Numbered from the stretch's first letter, positions 17,711-26,779 are shown. The stretch: 64,000 nucleotides of DNA from Chloroflexota bacterium (GCA_016234595.1 JACRBG010000055.1:62001-126000); one strand, 5' to 3'. The notes: generated by a model not told the origin, from the letters alone. A program made the numbers and translations.

Positions 17711-19468
17711 CTACCCCGCCCGCGCGGCTAATTTCGCAGCCATATCTATCGTCTGCGAATTCCAATGGGTTCCCCCAAACAAGGCATCCGTCTCAAATGG
17801 CCCGGTATACCACGTTTTAATCAATACAAAATCCGAGCGTAAAAACAGTGGGGCAATCGGAAACTCACCAAATGGCCCAAAAAAAGCCTCTTCAATTTCG
17901 GCATACAACTCGGTTCGTAAAGCCGGGTCATTTGATCGGGCTGCCGTATCCATCAAATCATCTACGCTCGTACACTGTCGTTGAAAACGATTCAAAGCCG
18001 TACATGACAGTACATCACTCAACCAACTATGGGCATCCCCATAACCCGGCCCCCACCCCAATGTGAACATATTCGGACGTTCATCGGTTAACACATCAGG
18101 CGCGATAGATTCCAGCAGCACCGAAAATTCAAACTGCTCAATCGTAAAAATCGTCGTGTCACAACCCAAATATTGCTCGGCGGAAGACACCAAAAACTCG
18201 GCCCAAGGCCCCGCCCCACTGTAGGTGGCAATGGTGATGGGGGGCATGCCTTTACAATCCGTATATCCCCCCAATGACAATTGATCTTTGGCATAGTCGG
18301 GGTCAAAGCCTACCCCGATTTCGTTGATAGGTGGCGCATAAGCAATGCCCGTCGGCGTAAAATGAATCATCGGAATCCCACGCCCACCGCGCACCTGATT
18401 CACAAAGGCATCACGGTCAATGATGGCGCTAAAGGCCCGTCGCACCTGCACATTGTTAAAAGGCGCTTTGTCTTCTATAAAGCCAAAATAGAAAACTGAT
18501 AGGTCAAAAACTTGCCGCACTTCCCCTTCAAAGTCGGGGTCAGCCAAGACATTTTGCAGCTCCGCTGGGGGTACTGCTGCCGAATCAGTTTTGTTATCAA
18601 TATAAAGCGCAAAAGCCGTGCCTTGATCTTCAATGACCAACTGCACCACTTTTTCTAAGTTGCTGCGGTAGCCAAATAACTCAATCGGCAGGGCCGTATT
18701 GCGCACAAATACCCGTTGTAGGCCGCGTGTCAATTCTTGGATAAAAAAGGGGCCATTCGTCACAATGTTGCCGGGGGCTGTCCATTCATCACCATATTCC
18801 CGAATCACTTCCGCCGGAACAGGCCGCAGCATCCACATCGGGGTCATGGCAAAGAAAAAAGCCGCCGGGTATTGCAGGGTAATCGCCAGCGTCTGCTCAT
18901 CCAAAGTCTGTACTTGGATGGTATCGCCATACACCGCGTCATCCGTCAAATTGTTGGAAGGAGTCTGGTTAATGATGTCGCATCCTGAAATAACCTTCGC
19001 GGCTACCGTGCCATAATATCCACCGAGGCGAGGGTCACACGTCCGTTTAATGCCAAACACAAAATCATCGGCGACCACTGGGCGCACTATTCCGGCGGTA
19101 TCGCTAGCGGGGTCATAACGCATCCAATTGACATCCGAGCGCAGATGAAATGTCCAGACTGTCCCATCGGCACTCACTTCCCACGACTGCGCCAACTCTG
19201 GCACAATCTCGTTGGTAAAGGGATCAACATCGGTCAGCCCTAAAAACAGATTTTCGATGGGGGTTAACGACACCGTATCCGAAGCCAATGCTGGATCGAG
19301 TGTGCTGATTTCCGAAGCCGTTGCCGAATCTAATGTCACTGGAACATCAGTCTGAAGCATTGCCACAATTGTGACCTCAGTATCCTCGGCCTGACTCATC
19401 GTAACTGGCCCACCCATGCCCATTGTCAGCACCACCACCAACCCTATCCACCAGCATCGTCGTTGCAT
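17711..19468 (-). CDS. Family 5 extracellular solute-binding protein, paralogue 7 of 7 (most diverged)
   Basis: This 585-residue protein begins with a short Arg-rich signal peptide (MQRRCWW) that ends near SQAED; the Cys at position 5 precedes the hydrophobic core, so it is not a lipobox. The ATG follows AAGGGG. Family segments are kept (LDPALASD, ENLFLGLTDVDP, WTFHLRSDVNW) along with the six cysteines, but many cleft residues differ (TYSGAGPWAEFLVSSAEQ, MFTLGWGPGYGDAHSW). It is the first gene of the array in transcription order, and may be closest to the ancestral copy (inference). It has its own promoter 34 bases upstream. Confidence 0.88.
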   Translation of the reverse strand: MQRRCWWIGLVVVLTMGMGGPVTMSQAEDTEVTIVAMLQTDVPVTLDSATASEISTLDPALASDTVSLTPIENLFLGLTDVDPFTNEIVPELAQSWEVSADGTVWTFHLRSDVNWMRYDPASDTAGIVRPVVADDFVFGIKRTCDPRLGGYYGTVAAKVISGCDIINQTPSNNLTDDAVYGDTIQVQTLDEQTLAITLQYPAAFFFAMTPMWMLRPVPAEVIREYGDEWTAPGNIVTNGPFFIQELTRGLQRVFVRNTALPIELFGYRSNLEKVVQLVIEDQGTAFALYIDNKTDSAAVPPAELQNVLADPDFEGEVRQVFDLSVFYFGFIEDKAPFNNVQVRRAFSAIIDRDAFVNQVRGGRGIPMIHFTPTGIAYAPPINEIGVGFDPDYAKDQLSLGGYTDCKGMPPITIATYSGAGPWAEFLVSSAEQYLGCDTTIFTIEQFEFSVLLESIAPDVLTDERPNMFTLGWGPGYGDAHSWLSDVLSCTALNRFQRQCTSVDDLMDTAARSNDPALRTELYAEIEEAFFGPFGEFPIAPLFLRSDFVLIKTWYTGPFETDALFGGTHWNSQTIDMAAKLAARAG

Positions 19469-19501
19469 ATCTTCACCCCTTTGTCTCCACTCAGTGACTC
19501 A

Positions 19502-19529
19502 ATTGTACGGATTCGTCCTCCGTGTACAA
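19502..19529 (-). promoter_or_regulatory. Candidate promoter of paralogue 7
   Basis: TTGTAC (19524-19529) and TACAAT (19502-19507) are 16 bases apart on the minus strand. A GAGTCACTGAGTG sequence (19488-19500) follows, similar to the GAGTGAGTC element of the other leaders. Confidence 0.5.
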
Positions 19530-19532
19530 AAT

Positions 19533-19566
19533 AAAATACCCGCTGGGGTGGGTAGCGGGCTGAATT
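19533..19566 (-). terminator. Terminator after the membrane-protein gene
   Basis: CCCGCT pairs with AGCGGG around a nine-base loop and is followed by TATTTTATTTT on the minus strand. It separates the membrane-protein operon from the binding-protein array. Confidence 0.8.
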
Positions 19567-19596
19567 TTGGTCTAAATGAGAATCAAAACTGTGCTT

Positions 19597-20637
19597 CTAT
19601 GCTGGCTGGCTCGAATCAGGCAGTGGTGTCGAAGGCCGCTCACCAAATAGGCTTAACAAGAGCACCTGAAAGACAAACGTTACAACCATCGCCGCAAAAA
19701 CCGGGCCAATCCACAAAATAAGCCAAAAGGCTGATTTAGGAATCAGTAAGTGTAAATCCGGGGCATTGGTCGAGGTCGGCTCATACATGGTCAACACTTG
19801 ATAGATGATGACCAGCGACAACAGATGAACCATGACTCCCGCCCCTGCACCGTAGATGACCGCAGGCTGGAATCGCTGGAAAAAAGCGCGTCCAAAGCGA
19901 ATTCCGACCACACTTGCCACCAACATATTCATAATGGGGCTAATCAGGGCATCAATATGCAAAATTCCGGCAGTGCGTGTTCCCCCGCTGGCTTCAATAC
20001 CGGGGGCAAGGTCAATATCACGCATGTTCAACAAGGCTAATTGGAGGAAAAGCAGGGTCATGGGCAGCAATGCAGCCACGATTACCGTAGTCCCATCAAT
20101 TTTTGGCATAGGCAGGGCTTTGGCAAGTGCCCCACTCGCAGTAAAGCTCCCCGTCACTACGGCCAACCCAACCATCAATGCACCCAAAAACATAACCATG
20201 ACAAAAAAAGCGGGATAGGTCGGTAGCGAATTCAGGTAAAAAAGATCGAGGGCTTCAGTAAAGGCTTCATGCGCCACATCGGGGAAATAGCCAATGAGCA
20301 TCAGCCGCAGCCCCACCGCGATTTCATAACCCAAAACCGCGCTCCACACCATTGAGGCGTGATAACCGGGGCGCTCTTGCCATACGCCACATAAAAACCC
20401 ACCGATATACCCCCCGGCCCACATGCCCAGCACCAACCAAATCGCCTCGCGCATGTTATCGGGCAAATTGACCGGGCCATAACCGGGGAAATCGGGATTT
20501 AGATGTTTCAATGCTAACCCGTTTAACAGGGTTGCGATTCCAAATGTGACCCATGCTGTCAGGGCAATGGCCCAAAAGTTGAGCCGAAAGGGTCGTGATG
20601 TTAGTTGCGTAATTGGTGATTTCGCTTCAGTCGTCAA
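19597..20637 (-). CDS. Polytopic membrane protein of unknown function
   Basis: This 346-residue protein has about seven or eight hydrophobic segments (for example FWAIALTAWVTFGIATLL, YPAFFVMVMFLGALMVGLAV, AFWLILWIGPVFAAMVVTFV) and short charged loops. No transport or enzyme motif was recognised. The start is a TTG with only a weak AGAGA upstream, so the N-terminus is uncertain. It lies 23 bases after a response-regulator gene and is probably the last gene of that operon, so it could be an output or a sensor partner of the system (inference). Confidence 0.7.
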   Translation of the reverse strand: MTTEAKSPITQLTSRPFRLNFWAIALTAWVTFGIATLLNGLALKHLNPDFPGYGPVNLPDNMREAIWLVLGMWAGGYIGGFLCGVWQERPGYHASMVWSAVLGYEIAVGLRLMLIGYFPDVAHEAFTEALDLFYLNSLPTYPAFFVMVMFLGALMVGLAVVTGSFTASGALAKALPMPKIDGTTVIVAALLPMTLLFLQLALLNMRDIDLAPGIEASGGTRTAGILHIDALISPIMNMLVASVVGIRFGRAFFQRFQPAVIYGAGAGVMVHLLSLVIIYQVLTMYEPTSTNAPDLHLLIPKSAFWLILWIGPVFAAMVVTFVFQVLLLSLFGERPSTPLPDSSQPA

Positions 20638-20660
20638 ACGTCGTTCTCTATTCGTGATGT

Positions 20661-21149
20661 TTAGGCCGGAGGCGTTTTCTTCTCTTGGCGAACTTTGACT
20701 TCGGTCTTGTTCTCTGCTGCTTCAGCCTTTTCCTTAGCAGCAATCTCCTGCCGTTTATTTACAACCTCATCCAAGATTCTCCGCAGTTCGGGCATCGCTG
20801 GCAAGGGTTTATACATCAATTTATCGGCCTGAGCTTGGGTAATAGCTTCGCGTTCTTCATCCGGGGACAGACGATAGGCCGTAATTAGAACAATTGCCAC
20901 ATTCCGTAGAATAGGGCTTTTGCGTAAACGGCTGCCTACTTCTGGGCCACTGGCTTCGGGCAGATGAATATCCAAAATTGCCAGCTCGGGCAGTTCGCCA
21001 TGAACCCGGCCTTGATCTACCGCATCAATCCATGAGATCGCTTCGGCCCCATCCACAAACGCAACGCCCTCAATGCCCCATAATTCAAACATTGCAAGGA
21101 GGACATCATAAATATCCGGCTCGTCCTCAACTACCATCCACGTTCGCAA
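20661..21149 (-). CDS. Single-domain response regulator
   Basis: This 162-residue protein has one receiver domain: VVEDEPD acidic pair, phosphoacceptor Asp in AILDIHLPEASG, Thr in LITAY and Lys in MYKPLP. A charged C-terminal tail rich in Lys and Glu follows and no DNA-binding domain is present, so it likely acts by protein contact. The TTG start is favoured over the ATG four codons later because the start region MxTWMxVEDE matches the other receiver at 22578-22997. It lies downstream of the kinase gene in the same operon. Confidence 0.85.
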   Translation of the reverse strand: MRTWMVVEDEPDIYDVLLAMFELWGIEGVAFVDGAEAISWIDAVDQGRVHGELPELAILDIHLPEASGPEVGSRLRKSPILRNVAIVLITAYRLSPDEEREAITQAQADKLMYKPLPAMPELRRILDEVVNKRQEIAAKEKAEAAENKTEVKVRQEKKTPPA

Positions 21150-21266
21150 TGTTCACTACTCCCCTTATGAATCTTTAGCAAAATTTGCTTAATCATAGCA
21201 TCAGCGGCGTTCTCGGCAAGTCCTCACCCATTAAGGTTGAGCATCGAGTTTGAGACTGGTTAGAAA

Positions 21267-22532
21267 CTAGACCGTCTCATTTTCGGCGACTGGCAAAGCC
21301 ATAATAAAGGTGGTGCCCTGCCCCGGTGCGCTGGCAACACTCAATGTTCCCCCATGTGCCTCCGTGACAGCTTTGGCAACAAATAAACCCTGTCCCAAAC
21401 CGCGCGGATCAAGCACTTTGCCTTCAGGGGTGCGGGCCTCGCCGCGATAAAAACGATCAAAGATATAGGGTAAATCAGTCTGTGAAATCCCTACCCCGGT
21501 ATCTTCCACTTTGACCAACACCTGACCCTCGCGCCTTGCCCCCACCTTGACAACAATCTCGCCACCCGGCTGGGTATATTTAATCGCGTTATCAATCAGA
21601 TGCCCCAGCGCCCACAGTAAGCGTTTTTCATCCCCCAAAATCAAGGCTTTTTCAGGATGTGTCACCATCACTGTAACCTGCAAATCGGCCTTTTTGAGCC
21701 GCTGGTCAAGTCCTTGCAAGACATTAAAAACCTGATTGGGTAGCTGCACTACTTCACGCCGCACCGCAAAACTGCCCCCGCCAATTTCGGACAGGTCGAG
21801 CAGTTCCACCACCATTCTATCCATAATGGCGACATTCCGCCCTATCGCCTCCAAAAATTTACGATTTGGGGGTTTGCCTTCGGGCAAATTCAGCATGACA
21901 TCACTCATGCCCTTAATCGCCGTTAGGGGTGTTCGCAGTTCATGCGACATCTGTGTCACGAATGAATCTTTTAGTCGTTCGGCCAGCGCATCGGAGGTCA
22001 CGTCACGCAGTACCATGACTGTACCCAGAAATTCCCCGGACTCGGAAAACACACGGGCCAAGCGAATACCGAGCAGTTTACCATTGACCTTCACCCGCTG
22101 TGGGTCACCTAATGGTTCCACCTGTCCAGCAAAGGTCATGTCGCGCTCGTAGGTCACATAATCTTTAAACAACTGACCCAAGGGGCTGTCCCAAAAATGA
22201 CGGGTGCTGCCAATCATTTCACGGGCGGCCTCATTCATCAGCACGATTCGTCCGTCTGGGCTTTGCATAACGACCCCTTCATCAAGGGTCGCCAAAACAC
22301 CCGTCAGCCGTGCCAATTCAATATTCTGTGTTTTGACCCGCTGCTGGACAGCATGAAGATGAGCCTGTGCGCCACGCAAGGCTTCGGGGTCTACCAAAAT
22401 CTTGTGTCGATGACTCAAATTCAGATATGCCCGCTTAAAAAACGTATCCGTCACAGTGGCGAGATCATTGACCACACGCATAAAACCGCGCAGTTCTTGA
22501 GCGCCAGCATCAGGGGTTGTCCGATTTGACAA
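21267..22532 (-). CDS. Soluble PAS-domain sensor histidine kinase
   Basis: This 421-residue protein has no membrane segment. The N-terminal 100 residues are helical, followed by a PAS domain (VLATLDEGVVMQSPDGRIVLMNEAA), then HisKA with the phosphoacceptor in MSHELRTPLTAIKG and HATPase_c with N (DNAIKYT), G1 (DTGVGI) and G2 (GLGQGLFVAK) boxes. The TTG start is well supported by AAAGGAG seven bases upstream. It sits between two single-domain receivers in one transcription unit, its likely phosphotransfer partners. Confidence 0.9.
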   Translation of the reverse strand: MSNRTTPDAGAQELRGFMRVVNDLATVTDTFFKRAYLNLSHRHKILVDPEALRGAQAHLHAVQQRVKTQNIELARLTGVLATLDEGVVMQSPDGRIVLMNEAAREMIGSTRHFWDSPLGQLFKDYVTYERDMTFAGQVEPLGDPQRVKVNGKLLGIRLARVFSESGEFLGTVMVLRDVTSDALAERLKDSFVTQMSHELRTPLTAIKGMSDVMLNLPEGKPPNRKFLEAIGRNVAIMDRMVVELLDLSEIGGGSFAVRREVVQLPNQVFNVLQGLDQRLKKADLQVTVMVTHPEKALILGDEKRLLWALGHLIDNAIKYTQPGGEIVVKVGARREGQVLVKVEDTGVGISQTDLPYIFDRFYRGEARTPEGKVLDPRGLGQGLFVAKAVTEAHGGTLSVASAPGQGTTFIMALPVAENETV

Positions 22533-22577
22533 CAGCCACTCCTTTCAGGGGTCGACCTCATCCACTGGCCCTTATGC

Positions 22578-22997
22578 TCATTGGAGAGGCGGCTCATATT
22601 TGCCGTTGAGTACTTCCATAATCATATTATGGAATTTGTCAAAATCGGGCAGCGGCTTAAAAATAATCCGATTCACACCATCTTTCGTCCGAAACTCCAT
22701 TTGTTCGCTTTCCGAAAGTTGGAACGCCGTCATCAAGATGACCGGAATCTTGCCCAATTTTTCCGACTCACGCATCCGATGCGCAATCTCGTTCCCATTT
22801 GGCCCCGGCATCCGGATGTCACTGAGCATAAAGACGGGCAAATCACCCGCAAACGTGCCATTGTCCACGCTTTCGATAAAAGCAACGGCATCTCGGCCAT
22901 TTGAAAATTCTAAAACACTATGCCCCCAGACCTGAAACATCACTTTCACAACGTTTCGGATGTCTAATTCATCTTCCACCAACATCCACGTAGACAA
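22578..22997 (-). CDS. Single-domain response regulator
   Basis: This 139-residue protein is one receiver domain: LVEDELD, phosphoacceptor Asp in LSDIRMPGPNG, Thr in LMTAFQ and Lys in IFKPLP. It has almost no tail, so it resembles CheY- or Spo0F-like relay proteins. The TTG start has AGGAGG six to seven bases upstream, strong evidence for TTG initiation. It is the first gene of the receiver-kinase-receiver-membrane protein operon. Confidence 0.87.
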   Translation of the reverse strand: MSTWMLVEDELDIRNVVKVMFQVWGHSVLEFSNGRDAVAFIESVDNGTFAGDLPVFMLSDIRMPGPNGNEIAHRMRESEKLGKIPVILMTAFQLSESEQMEFRTKDGVNRIIFKPLPDFDKFHNMIMEVLNGKYEPPLQ

Positions 22998-23291
22998 TCG
23001 CGTCCTCCTGAATTAAATCAAGCTAAATCACGGCGTGTTACCGTAGCGTGCTCCCACGTAAATATTCCATTAATTTCCCTGCCCGCTCAAAATGGTAACA
23101 ACGAGCGACTATACTATGCAACTATTTGTCAAAATTTTGATGACCGCTTGTGGAAATAGATACTGTATGTTTTGATTATTTTAAATCAATTCCCGCCCAA
23201 ACGTTCCTAAATTTTTACGAAATTCATCTTTTATGAAAATCTTCCGCAGCATAATTGACCTATTATTATTTCTTATCAACGAGGCGATTTT

Positions 23292-23669
23292 ATGCAAATT
23301 TCTCAAGGTCTTGAAGAAATGCCGCTTCACGATGCCATAGTTAGCAGTATAAGCTATCATTTGAGAGATAAAACTCTCGTCATTAAACTTCAGCTTGCCG
23401 ATTGGGAGGATGAGCTAGGGGAATCAGGCACTTTAACTTTTTTCCAAGTCGAAAATCTAAAAACAAACCCTCTGATTGAGGATATTGATTGGGAAAATTG
23501 CTCTGCTGATATATGGAACGTAGATCACAGGTCAGACCTTGATAAGGATCAATTTGAAGGTGTGGGAGCATTGATACAGCTAGATTATTCTATCAATGGG
23601 AAACATCGTTCCACTATACTGGAGCTAGAATTTCTTGCATCTCATTTCTTGTGGGTTGCTGAAAATTGA
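23292..23669 (+). CDS. Small acidic protein of unknown function
   Basis: This 125-residue protein begins at an ATG after GAGG. It is acidic, has no signal peptide, and has a beta-rich pattern starting LHDAIVSSISYHLRDKTLVIKLQL. The shape (short acidic domain with an LHDA N-terminal helix) recalls small immunity-type or DUF proteins, but no family was identified with confidence. It stands alone between convergent neighbours, and its AT-rich upstream region contains no clear promoter. Confidence 0.6.
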   Translation: MQISQGLEEMPLHDAIVSSISYHLRDKTLVIKLQLADWEDELGESGTLTFFQVENLKTNPLIEDIDWENCSADIWNVDHRSDLDKDQFEGVGALIQLDYSINGKHRSTILELEFLASHFLWVAEN

Positions 23670-23762
23670 CAACGATAATCGGCATATAAAACAGAATATT
23701 GAGCCTCCTATAAAACCATCCTGTCCCCATCTTGTGGACATTGATTTCGTAGCCGGGGGATT

Positions 23763-24182
23763 CTATTCCTCGGTGCTTCCCAGCAACCACTCCAATTGAT
23801 CCAACACCTCCAACCAATGTCGCTGCATTTGCTCCCGCTGCTCCCCATTGGCTAGTTTCTCATGGTGAAAACTAATCGTCGCCCCACGCTTGGCAGGTAA
23901 CACTCGAATTTGCAGCGTGGTCGCAAAATCCCATCCCTCCGGCTGCCAGCGCATCCGAATCATACGACCCTCATCGTACCCGCGAATCTCACCCTTGGTA
24001 TTTTCGGCAGTTTTGAAAGTATCCCCCTTTTTAAAATCCGGCGTTACCCCATTCCCCAGCCATAGACCCAGCCCCGGTTGCGTCATCAACAATTCCCATG
24101 CCACATTAGTGCCGATGGGCAGCGTCCGCCTCACCCCGATTTCCCAGCCCTGTCCCTTTGTTTTACCAATGGGCATCATCAT
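23763..24182 (-). CDS. AHSA1-like START/SRPBCC domain protein
   Basis: This 139-residue protein has the Activator-of-Hsp90-ATPase-1 homology layout: a first strand (EIGVRRTLPIG), a helix with AWELLMTQPGLGLWLG, a beta-grasp section with GEIRGYDEGRMIRMRWQPEGWDFATTLQI and a C-terminal helix with HWLEVLDQLEWLL. Such bacterial proteins bind small hydrophobic ligands in a helix-grip cavity; the ligand here is unknown. It starts with three ATG codons after AAGGAG. It lies nine bases after the RidA-like gene and is probably cotranscribed with it. Confidence 0.82.
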   Translation of the reverse strand: MMMPIGKTKGQGWEIGVRRTLPIGTNVAWELLMTQPGLGLWLGNGVTPDFKKGDTFKTAENTKGEIRGYDEGRMIRMRWQPEGWDFATTLQIRVLPAKRGATISFHHEKLANGEQREQMQRHWLEVLDQLEWLLGSTEE

Positions 24183-24191
24183 TTTTTCTCC

Positions 24192-24587
24192 TTATACAAG
24201 CGCGGCCACGGCTTCAATCTCAATCAAAAATTGGGGATTCGCTAGTCCCGCCACGATAATCACGCTAATCGCAGGGGGATGGGCGTTCATATTCCCTGCC
24301 TTTTGCGCCCCCATAAACGCCGCCTGCAAGGATTGCCCTTGCACCACATAAATTGTCATTTTGATGACATCTTGCAATGTCGCCCCAGCCGCCGTCAACG
24401 CCGCTACCACATTTTTGAAGGCTTGCTCACTTTGGCTGGCAATATCATTGCCCACAACCTGCCCCGTCACATTCACCCCATTTTGCCCGCCGACATAAAT
24501 CAGTTTTTGTGGATTTTCTACTGCCACCGCCTGTGTAAATGCTGGATTCTTGGACAGCGTATCGGGGTTTAACCGTGCAATACTCAT
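24192..24587 (-). CDS. ridA: RidA-family enamine/imine deaminase
   Basis: This 131-residue protein resembles the YjgF/YER057c/UK114 family, which hydrolyses reactive enamines made by PLP enzymes. Visible family segments are the N-terminal RLNPDTL, LIYVGGQNGVN, ASQSEQAFKNVVAALTAAGATLQDVIKMTIYV and HPPAISVIIVAGLANP, although the usual Arg of the RxxxxV segment is not clear, so it may be a non-RidA subgroup. The ATG at 24587 follows CAGGAGAGG. It is divergent from the WYL regulator, which may control it. Confidence 0.82.
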   Translation of the reverse strand: MSIARLNPDTLSKNPAFTQAVAVENPQKLIYVGGQNGVNVTGQVVGNDIASQSEQAFKNVVAALTAAGATLQDVIKMTIYVVQGQSLQAAFMGAQKAGNMNAHPPAISVIIVAGLANPQFLIEIEAVAALV

Positions 24588-24667
24588 AGAACCTCTCCTG
24601 TTGCATCGTCTTTTATCTACATTTTCCACCCTATTTAGGCTAAAATCAGTCCTAAAATCGAGGTTGT

Positions 24668-25660
24668 ATGTATAATCCAGCCACCCGACTTCTCGCCATC
24701 CTCGAACTTCTGCAATCCCGCACCGAAATCAGCGGACAGGAACTCGCCCAAGCACTCGAAGTTGAGGAGCGTAGTATCCGCCGCTATATCATGATGCTGC
24801 GTGATATGGGGATTCCCATTGAAGGGGAGCGGGGCCGACATGGGAGTTATTCACTCCGCCCCGGCTTTCGCATCCCACCCCTCATGTTCAACGCCGATGA
24901 GCTAACCGCCGTGATGATGGGTCTCATGCTGATGCGCGAATTGGGGACGACCCCTCGTCTGGCAGTTGCTAGTGCCACCGCCAAAATTGAGCGGGTCATC
25001 CCTTCCGAACTGCGTCAATCGGCTGAGGCGCTACAGACCTCTTTGAGATGGGGGCATGTCCAACTCGATACCTACGCCGTTTCCAGTGAATGGATTACAA
25101 CTTTTACTATCGCCGCCCATGCAAAACACTCCCTTAACATGACGTATGTTTCCGCCGATGGTACCTTAACCGAGCGCACCATTGACCCCTATGGCCTCGT
25201 TTTGCACGCCCGCACTTGGTACATTCCCGCCTATTGTCATCTACGGGCCGACCTACGTCTCTTTCGCCTAGATCGTGTGCGTTCCGTTTCGCCTACCGAC
25301 CATCAATTTAGCCAACCCGCCGATTTTGACCCCAGCCGTTTTGTCTTAAATGCCCTTGCCCAGCTACCCGGCATCTATACGTTTGAAATTATCTTGCACG
25401 CCGCCCTATCAACCGTTGAAACTTACCTTCCATCCAACCTAGCGCTTTTGGAAAATGCAGGCGATGGGACTACCCTTATGCGATGCTATTCGGACGACCC
25501 CTATTGGCTGGCGCGGTATCTCGTTGGTCAAGAAATCCCATTCACCGTGCTTGCCACCGATGAATTACGAACGGCTCTCAGCGTCATTGCCGATGAAATT
25601 TTGGCTGGGATAACCAGAATAGCAAAATCGCCTAATCCCCAAACCAACCAGCCATGTTAA
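24668..25660 (+). CDS. YafY/PafC-type transcriptional regulator with WYL domain
   Basis: This 330-residue protein has an N-terminal winged helix of HTH_11 type (RLLAILELLQSRTEISGQELAQALEVEERSIRRYIMMLRDMGIPIEGERGR split across residues 7-60) and a WYL sensing domain beginning DPYGLVLHARTWYIPAYCH, where WYL reads WYI. WYL domains bind nucleotides or nucleic acids in known members. It is transcribed away from the RidA-AHSA1 pair and is followed in 39 bases by an FMN-binding gene, so it may control either side. Confidence 0.87.
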   Translation: MYNPATRLLAILELLQSRTEISGQELAQALEVEERSIRRYIMMLRDMGIPIEGERGRHGSYSLRPGFRIPPLMFNADELTAVMMGLMLMRELGTTPRLAVASATAKIERVIPSELRQSAEALQTSLRWGHVQLDTYAVSSEWITTFTIAAHAKHSLNMTYVSADGTLTERTIDPYGLVLHARTWYIPAYCHLRADLRLFRLDRVRSVSPTDHQFSQPADFDPSRFVLNALAQLPGIYTFEIILHAALSTVETYLPSNLALLENAGDGTTLMRCYSDDPYWLARYLVGQEIPFTVLATDELRTALSVIADEILAGITRIAKSPNPQTNQPC

Positions 25661-25699
25661 ACTCCCGTCAACCGTACCAATTGAAGGAATAAAATACCC

Positions 25700-26254
25700 A
25701 TGGCTAAAGTTCATGACGAAATTACGCCCTACCTGCGCGAACTGATAGAACAGCAGCATATCTTTTTTGTTGCCACTGCGCCTCTTTCCGGTGAGGGTCA
25801 TGTCAATCTCTCCCCCAAAGGATTAGACTGCTTCCGCATTTTGTCACCGCTTAAGGTGGTGTATCTAGATTTAACAGGCAGTGGCAATGAAACCTCGGCC
25901 CACTTGCTCGAAAATGGCCGCATCACTTTTATGTTCTGCACTTTTGATGGCCCACCTAATATTGTTCGCTTCTATGGCAAGGGCCACGCGGTTATCCCGA
26001 ATACCCCGGAGTGGGAAGAGCTCGCTCCCAACTTCAAGCTGTCCCTCCCCGGCGTTCGTCAAATTATCGTCGCCGATATTGAGCGGGTACAAACTTCCTG
26101 TGGTTATGGCGTCCCTTTAATGGAATTTGTCGGCGAGCGCGACCAAATCCAGCGTTGGGTGGATACCAAAGGTGAAGCAAGCCTTGATGACTATCGCCGC
26201 CAGAAAAACACCCAAAGCATTGATTGCCTACCCACACCGCTTTTTGCAAAGTAG
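25700..26254 (+). CDS. Pyridoxamine 5-phosphate oxidase-like split-barrel protein
   Basis: This 184-residue protein has the PNPOx-like FMN-binding split barrel: HIFFVATAPLSGEGHVNLSPKGLD, then YLDLTGSGNETSAHLLENGRITFMFCTFDGPPNIVRFYGKG in the strands that hold FMN. The last 50 residues include a Cys-Gly-Tyr-Gly-Val-Pro motif typical of this uncharacterised subgroup. It lacks the usual residues for pyridoxal phosphate synthesis in full, so a general flavin or F420-dependent reductase role is more likely. It is nine bases ahead of the flavin-reductase gene. Confidence 0.83.
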   Translation: MAKVHDEITPYLRELIEQQHIFFVATAPLSGEGHVNLSPKGLDCFRILSPLKVVYLDLTGSGNETSAHLLENGRITFMFCTFDGPPNIVRFYGKGHAVIPNTPEWEELAPNFKLSLPGVRQIIVADIERVQTSCGYGVPLMEFVGERDQIQRWVDTKGEASLDDYRRQKNTQSIDCLPTPLFAK

Positions 26255-26262
26255 GAAAATTT

Positions 26263-26775
26263 ATGACTGTTACTGTTGATGATTTTCGCACTGTCATGCG
26301 TCAATGGATTACCGGGGTCACCATTGTCACCGCCTATTCACCAGCTATGGGCCGCGCACGGGGCAACACTGTCAATTCGTTTACCTCGGTCTCGTTTAAT
26401 CCTCTATTGGTGTCCATCTGTCTAACCAAATCCACCGAGACGGCCCAAGCGGTTCTGGATGCACAGGCCTTTGGTATTTCTATCTTGTCCGCCGAACAGG
26501 AAATTTTATCCATGCGTTTTGCGGGCATGGATTCCAACTTCCCCGCCGACCTCGATCGTTTTACCGGTGTCCCAACCCAAACCGCCGTCACCCAATCCCC
26601 TCTATTGACCGAGGCCCTTGCGTGGCTCGACTGTAAAATTTGGGCGATCTATGACGGCAGCACCCATCATATTATTGTGGGCGAAGTCGTAGCGACCTCG
26701 CTAAATCAATCCCCCCCCCACGAGCCGCTGTTGTATTATAATCGGGCCTATCGGCGGTTAATGCCCCCGGATTAA
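26263..26775 (+). CDS. Flavin reductase-like domain protein
   Basis: This 170-residue protein has the flavin-reductase split barrel: FRTVMRQWITGVTIVTAYS at the N-terminus, then NSFTSVSFNPLLVSICLTKST and FGISILSAEQ. Enzymes of this family reduce FMN or FAD with NAD(P)H, often for a partner monooxygenase. The ATG at 26263 is preceded by AGGA and fits the family start; an in-frame codon upstream lies inside the previous gene. It sits between the FMN-binding protein and the AMMECR1 gene in a tight operon. Confidence 0.87.
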   Translation: MTVTVDDFRTVMRQWITGVTIVTAYSPAMGRARGNTVNSFTSVSFNPLLVSICLTKSTETAQAVLDAQAFGISILSAEQEILSMRFAGMDSNFPADLDRFTGVPTQTAVTQSPLLTEALAWLDCKIWAIYDGSTHHIIVGEVVATSLNQSPPHEPLLYYNRAYRRLMPPD

Positions 26776-26779
26776 GGCG

